NCBI RefSeq assembly: GCF_900107035.1
Contig: NZ_FNOJ01000004.1
Span: 1 to 64,000 of the forward strand
Reading direction: 5' to 3'
From: Alicyclobacillus hesperidum
GTDB taxonomy: Bacteria; Bacillota; Bacilli; Alicyclobacillales; Alicyclobacillaceae
Length of the DNA: 64,000 nucleotides
Shown here: positions 61,137-64,000 of the stretch, in pieces
How the letters are laid out: the number at the start of each line of letters is the position of its first letter
Position numbering within the stretch: the stretch's first letter is position 1
Translations under genes and position numbers: made by a program
Notes under the pieces: model-generated
The model's input: only the letters and a program-made list of their open reading frames with translations
Told to the model about the DNA's origin: nothing
Databases searched by the model: none

Positions 61137-61765
61137 GACGATTGCAGGTCGATCCAGTGACGCTGGATGCTTTGCGAGAGTTTGGGAATATCGGTGCGGG
61201 GCATGCAGCGACGGCCCTCTCAACGCTTTTGGGCGGAAGGGTCAAGATGTCTGTAACGGATGCACGACTTTGCCCATTTTCGGAAATCGTCGACGTGGTT
61301 GGGGGCGGAGAAACCATTGTCGCAGCCGTGTTCATTCGAATATTTGGCACGATTTCTGGAAATATGTTTGTGCTGATGTCATTGCCAAGTGCGGATCGGT
61401 TGTTGGAGCGGTTGTTGGAGCGGTTGTTGCCGGCTCCGAGAAAAGCTCAGGAGTATACAGAGTTAGAGCAATCCGCGATCGCTGAAGTCGGCAATATCCT
61501 GTCGGGTGCCTACGTCGCAGCGATTTCGGATCTGTGTGGGATTTCGCTGAACCAATCCATTCCTGCGGTCGCGATCGACATGGCGGCGGCTCTCTTGGAT
61601 ATTGGTCTGATGATGAGCGGTGACGAGGAGAATCAGGCGATTCTCATCAGTACGTCTCTGGTCCACGACGGCAATAACATCGATGCATACTTCTTTCTCT
61701 TGCCGGATCTCGACGGAACAGAGGTATTACTCGATATTCTGCGAGGGAAAATACGGCATGGTTGA
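61133..61765 (+). CDS. cheC: CheY-P phosphatase CheC
   Basis: A 210-residue phosphatase. It has two conserved helices with the E-x2-N pattern: LDALREFGNIGAGHAATALS and LEQSAIAEVGNILSGAYVAA. In B. subtilis CheC binds CheD and is enhanced by it. A short run of repeated codons (RLLE RLLE RLL) lies between the two halves. Overlaps cheW by 4 bp and cheD by 8 bp. Confidence 0.96.
   Translation: MRRLQVDPVTLDALREFGNIGAGHAATALSTLLGGRVKMSVTDARLCPFSEIVDVVGGGETIVAAVFIRIFGTISGNMFVLMSLPSADRLLERLLERLLPAPRKAQEYTELEQSAIAEVGNILSGAYVAAISDLCGISLNQSIPAVAIDMAAALLDIGLMMSGDEENQAILISTSLVHDGNNIDAYFFLLPDLDGTEVLLDILRGKIRHG
61397..61429 (+). repeat. 12-bp tandem repeat inside cheC (about 2.75 copies)
   Basis: CGGTTGTTGGAG occurs at 61397 and 61409, and CGGTTGTTG follows at 61421. 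The repeat is in frame and codes for RLLE units in the segment joining the two CheC halves, so it extends a helix by multiples of four residues. Confidence 0.9.
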
Positions 61766-62246
61766 AGAGAAGGAACAGATTCGCATTGGGATCGCAGAAG
61801 GGGCTATTTTAGCGACTCCCGGGACGTTGATGACGGCAGGCCTCGGGTCGTGCGTGGGATTGGTTATCTATGATGATTCGCGTCTCTTGGCGGGGATGGT
61901 GCACATCATGCTGCCAGAGAGTCCGCACGGCCGGCCATCTCACCCGCAAAAATACGCCGATACTGGGATCGCGTGGTTATACGAAACACTGATGGAGCAC
62001 GGGGCGAGTCACGCGCATTTGCGTGCGAAGTATGCCGGAGGTTCGCAGATGTTTCAGGCGTTACAAATGGAAGCCTTGAGAATTGGAGAGCGCAATGTTC
62101 GAGCAGTATCCATGCAGTTGGAGCGCCTGCGCATCCCTGTCCTCGGTGCTGATGTTGGGGGGAACGTCGGCCGTACCGTATGGTTTGAGTTGCCTTCCCG
62201 GCACTACCTCATCCGCACCGCACGCGGTGATGAACGTCAAATGTAA
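61758..62246 (+). CDS. cheD: Chemoreceptor glutamine deamidase CheD
   Basis: A 162-residue cysteine hydrolase. LGSCVGLVIYD holds the catalytic Cys, MVHIMLPES holds the His, and AKYAGGSQMF is conserved. CheD deamidates receptor glutamines and binds CheC. The ATG at 61758 follows GAGGG inside the cheC end. Downstream sigD of B. subtilis is missing. Confidence 0.96.
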   Translation: MVEEKEQIRIGIAEGAILATPGTLMTAGLGSCVGLVIYDDSRLLAGMVHIMLPESPHGRPSHPQKYADTGIAWLYETLMEHGASHAHLRAKYAGGSQMFQALQMEALRIGERNVRAVSMQLERLRIPVLGADVGGNVGRTVWFELPSRHYLIRTARGDERQM

Positions 62247-62282
62247 CTGACGAGTAACTATCCATTGGAAGGAGGCGGCCAT

Positions 62283-62867
62283 CTGATCGAGACGGTTATA
62301 CTAGCCATTGTCTGCGTGATACTTGTACTCATTTTATATGTTGTGACGGGTGGTTGGCGTAAATATCGTGGGGTGCGCGGCTTTTTTCAGTGGATTCGCG
62401 AAGGTATGACGACGACAAACGGCTTTGCGTCGGGAATGTCGCGGCAACAGACAGGTGAACATTCGTCGTCTGCAGATGCCGGCGTAGCTGAAGCTATTGC
62501 GGTACTACGTGATATGTACACAGAATTCGACGAGAAGTATCACGACTTGGCCAAACGGATAGATCGGTTGGAGCAAATGTTAGGGACATGGATGCACGAC
62601 CAGCCTTCCGTTGTACAAACTCAGGGTGAAGTATCCGTAGCCCATAGTACGGAAGTGATGGGTACTGAGCAGGAAACGATGGATGAAGGGAAAAGTCTTA
62701 GGGTTACCTTTGACTCAGGTTCAGAAGCGGTGTATTTCTCCATTCTGGATATGTTAAATTCCGGTGCTACTTACGCACAGATTCGTGCGCAACTCGGTGT
62801 TACCGACGAGCAGATTGAGGTGGTGAAATCCTTACTGGCCGGCGGTCCGTCACCACGCAAAGACTAG
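62283..62867 (+). CDS. swrB: SwrB/YlxL-like membrane protein
   Basis: A protein of about 194 residues with one N-terminal transmembrane helix (VILAIVCVILVLILYVVTGG). A charged cytoplasmic region with a predicted coiled coil (EFDEKYHDLAKRIDRLEQML) follows. A C-terminal helix-turn-helix-like segment (YFSILDMLNSGATYAQIRAQ then LGVTDEQIEVVKSLL) closes it. Position just before rpsB and this architecture match SwrB, an activator of flagellar assembly in B. subtilis. AAGGAGG (62269-62275) is 7 bp before a CTG codon at 62283, which I take as the start. The only in-frame standard start nearby, TTG 62265, lies upstream of that site. Confidence 0.8.
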   Translation: MIETVILAIVCVILVLILYVVTGGWRKYRGVRGFFQWIREGMTTTNGFASGMSRQQTGEHSSSADAGVAEAIAVLRDMYTEFDEKYHDLAKRIDRLEQMLGTWMHDQPSVVQTQGEVSVAHSTEVMGTEQETMDEGKSLRVTFDSGSEAVYFSILDMLNSGATYAQIRAQLGVTDEQIEVVKSLLAGGPSPRKD

Positions 62868-62880
62868 CGTTTGCAACTGG

Positions 62881-62910
62881 TTGCCGAATTTTGCGGAACT
62901 GTGCTATATT
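62881..62910 (+). promoter_or_regulatory. Vegetative promoter of rpsB
   Basis: TTGCCG (62881-62886) and TATATT (62905-62910) are spaced 18 bp, with an extended -10 TG at 62902-62903. A leader of about 120 nt before rpsB may carry the usual S2 autoregulatory structure, but I cannot confirm it. Confidence 0.7.
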
Positions 62911-63038
62911 ATTCAGCAGTGCAATGGCCCACTTACGTGGAGTACACACGAGCGACGACACATAGTCAGGTGCCCAGTGTTAAGGGTTGGCTGTGTGAAT
63001 GAGTTGTTCGGCGGCCAAACACAAAGGAGGAAGTTAGC

Positions 63039-63737
63039 TTGGCGATTATTTCAATGAAACAATTGCTGGAGGCCGGAGTTCATTTCGGTCACCAAACGCG
63101 TCGTTGGAATCCAAAAATGGCGCGGTACATTTTTACGGAACGAAATGGGATTTACATCATTGACCTGCAAAAGACGGTTCGGAAAGTCGAGGAAGCGTAC
63201 AACTTTGTTCGCGAACTTGCAGCTTCCGGTGAAACCATTCTTTTTGTGGGTACGAAGAAGCAAGCGCAAGAAGCTGTTAAAGAAGAAGCTGAGCGTTGCA
63301 ACATGTTTTATGTGAATCAACGCTGGCTCGGGGGAACGCTCACAAACTTTAATACCATTCAAAAGCGCATCCGCAGGTTGCAAGAGCTGGAGCGGATGGA
63401 GCAGGATGGAACGTTTGATGTGCTTCCCAAGAAGGAAGTTATTCTTTTGAGAAAAGAAGCGGAGCGCCTCGAGAAATTCCTCGGCGGCATTAAGGGCATG
63501 ACGAAGATGCCAGGGGCGATGTTCGTGATCGACCCGCGCAAGGAACGCATCGCGGTTGCTGAGGCTCATAAATTGGGGATTCCAATCGTGGCCATTGTCG
63601 ATACGAACTGCGATCCAGACGAAATCGACTACGTCATTCCTGGGAATGACGACGCGATTCGCGCTGTTCGCCTGTTGACCGGAAAAATGGCTGATGCGGT
63701 GCTGGAAGGTACGCAAGGAGAAGAAACCACCGCGTGA
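63039..63737 (+). CDS. rpsB: 30S ribosomal protein S2
   Basis: A 232-residue protein: [73 protein letters not shown] and [20 protein letters not shown] are all S2 hallmarks. It joins the 30S subunit late, near S1 or the Shine-Dalgarno site. TTG start 7 bp after AAGGAGGAAG. It is followed by a terminator and tsf. Confidence 0.98.
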   Translation: MAIISMKQLLEAGVHFGHQTRRWNPKMARYIFTERNGIYIIDLQKTVRKVEEAYNFVRELAASGETILFVGTKKQAQEAVKEEAERCNMFYVNQRWLGGTLTNFNTIQKRIRRLQELERMEQDGTFDVLPKKEVILLRKEAERLEKFLGGIKGMTKMPGAMFVIDPRKERIAVAEAHKLGIPIVAIVDTNCDPDEIDYVIPGNDDAIRAVRLLTGKMADAVLEGTQGEETTA

Positions 63738-63745
63738 TGCAACGC

Positions 63746-63784
63746 GAAAGGTGGCGGGTGCATGGCGCTCTCGTCACCTTTTTT
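63746..63784 (+). terminator. Rho-independent terminator between rpsB and tsf
   Basis: AAAGGTGGCGGG pairs with CTCTCGTCACCTTT (two G-U pairs, one mismatch allowed) and is followed by TTTTT. It may attenuate rather than fully stop transcription into tsf. Confidence 0.8.
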
Positions 63785-63872
63785 GTGTCGGCATTGGCTC
63801 TACGCATAGCCCGGCATCGCGTACAATTCGCTTGTCGGTAATCTCGATGAATCTCAGGAGGAAATTGCGGAT

Positions 63873-64000
63873 ATGGCAGAAATCACAGCAGCTATGGTAA
63901 AAGAACTTCGTGAGAAGACGGGCGCGGGCATGATGGACTGCAAAAAGGCATTGACCGAGGCGGACGGAAACATGGAACGCGCAATGGAAGTGCTCCGTGA
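63873..64000 (+). CDS. tsf: Elongation factor Ts, N-terminal part (runs off the window)
   Basis: The first 42 codons of EF-Ts, the guanine-nucleotide exchange factor for EF-Tu. [20 protein letters not shown] then [19 protein letters not shown] contains the TDVG-like UBA domain signature of the N terminus. AGGAGG precedes the ATG. The remainder lies outside the window. Confidence 0.96.
   Translation, partial: MAEITAAMVKELREKTGAGMMDCKKALTEADGNMERAMEVLR

Overview
The window reads as a chromosomal segment of a flagellated, spore-forming Firmicute of moderate GC content. From 17 kb to the end, the gene order follows the Bacillus subtilis rplS-ylqF-rnhB-ylqG-ylqH-sucCD-dprA-topA-trmFO-xerC-hslVU-[codY]-fla/che-[sigD]-swrB-rpsB-tsf region closely. 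AGGAGG-type ribosome binding sites, TTG and GTG starts, and a fla/che operon containing fliY, cheC, cheD, flhF and flhG all agree with this. An Alicyclobacillaceae-like host is my best guess, but that is inference without a database search.

Layout. (1) 1-0.8 kb: the 3' end of a 23S rRNA gene, a spacer with a 104-bp tandem repeat, 5S rRNA and a terminator. (2) 0.9-16.6 kb: an accessory, mostly cell-surface block. It holds a fused pabB-pabC gene, three glycosyltransferases, two small proteins ending in DUF2642-like domains, and a three-gene set converting UDP-GlcNAc to a 2-acetamido-2,6-dideoxy-L-hexose nucleotide. It also holds a RluA-type pseudouridine synthase, a thioesterase, an M23 endopeptidase, and an operon of O-antigen ligase-like protein, large membrane protein and lipoprotein. 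(3) 16.6-17.0 kb: a self-contained unit of promoter, c-di-AMP (ydaO-type) riboswitch, 44-codon ORF and terminator. (4) 17.1-36.6 kb: conserved housekeeping genes (rplS, rbgA, rnhB, a FliK-like/FlhB-like pair, yraN, comM/yifB, sucCD, dprA, topA, trmFO, xerC, hslVU). Cell-wall genes are interspersed: a polysaccharide deacetylase, an L,D-transpeptidase, and a second c-di-AMP riboswitch in front of a LysM/SleB-type hydrolase. (5) 36.8-62.9 kb: one co-directional fla/che operon, flgB to a swrB-like gene, with many overlapping start/stop pairs. It encodes rod, hook, basal body, export apparatus and B. subtilis-type chemotaxis proteins. (6) 63.0-64.0 kb: rpsB and the start of tsf.

Main departures from the expected picture. 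codY is absent between hslU and flgB. sigD is absent between cheD and swrB. CheB has only its methylesterase domain. RbgA has a degenerate G4 guanine-recognition motif. A riboswitch-controlled small protein of unknown function sits in its own transcription unit. The genes suggest a cell that coordinates cell-wall turnover through c-di-AMP, decorates its surface with an amino-deoxyhexose polymer, and makes flagella under wiring that differs at the regulatory nodes from B. subtilis.
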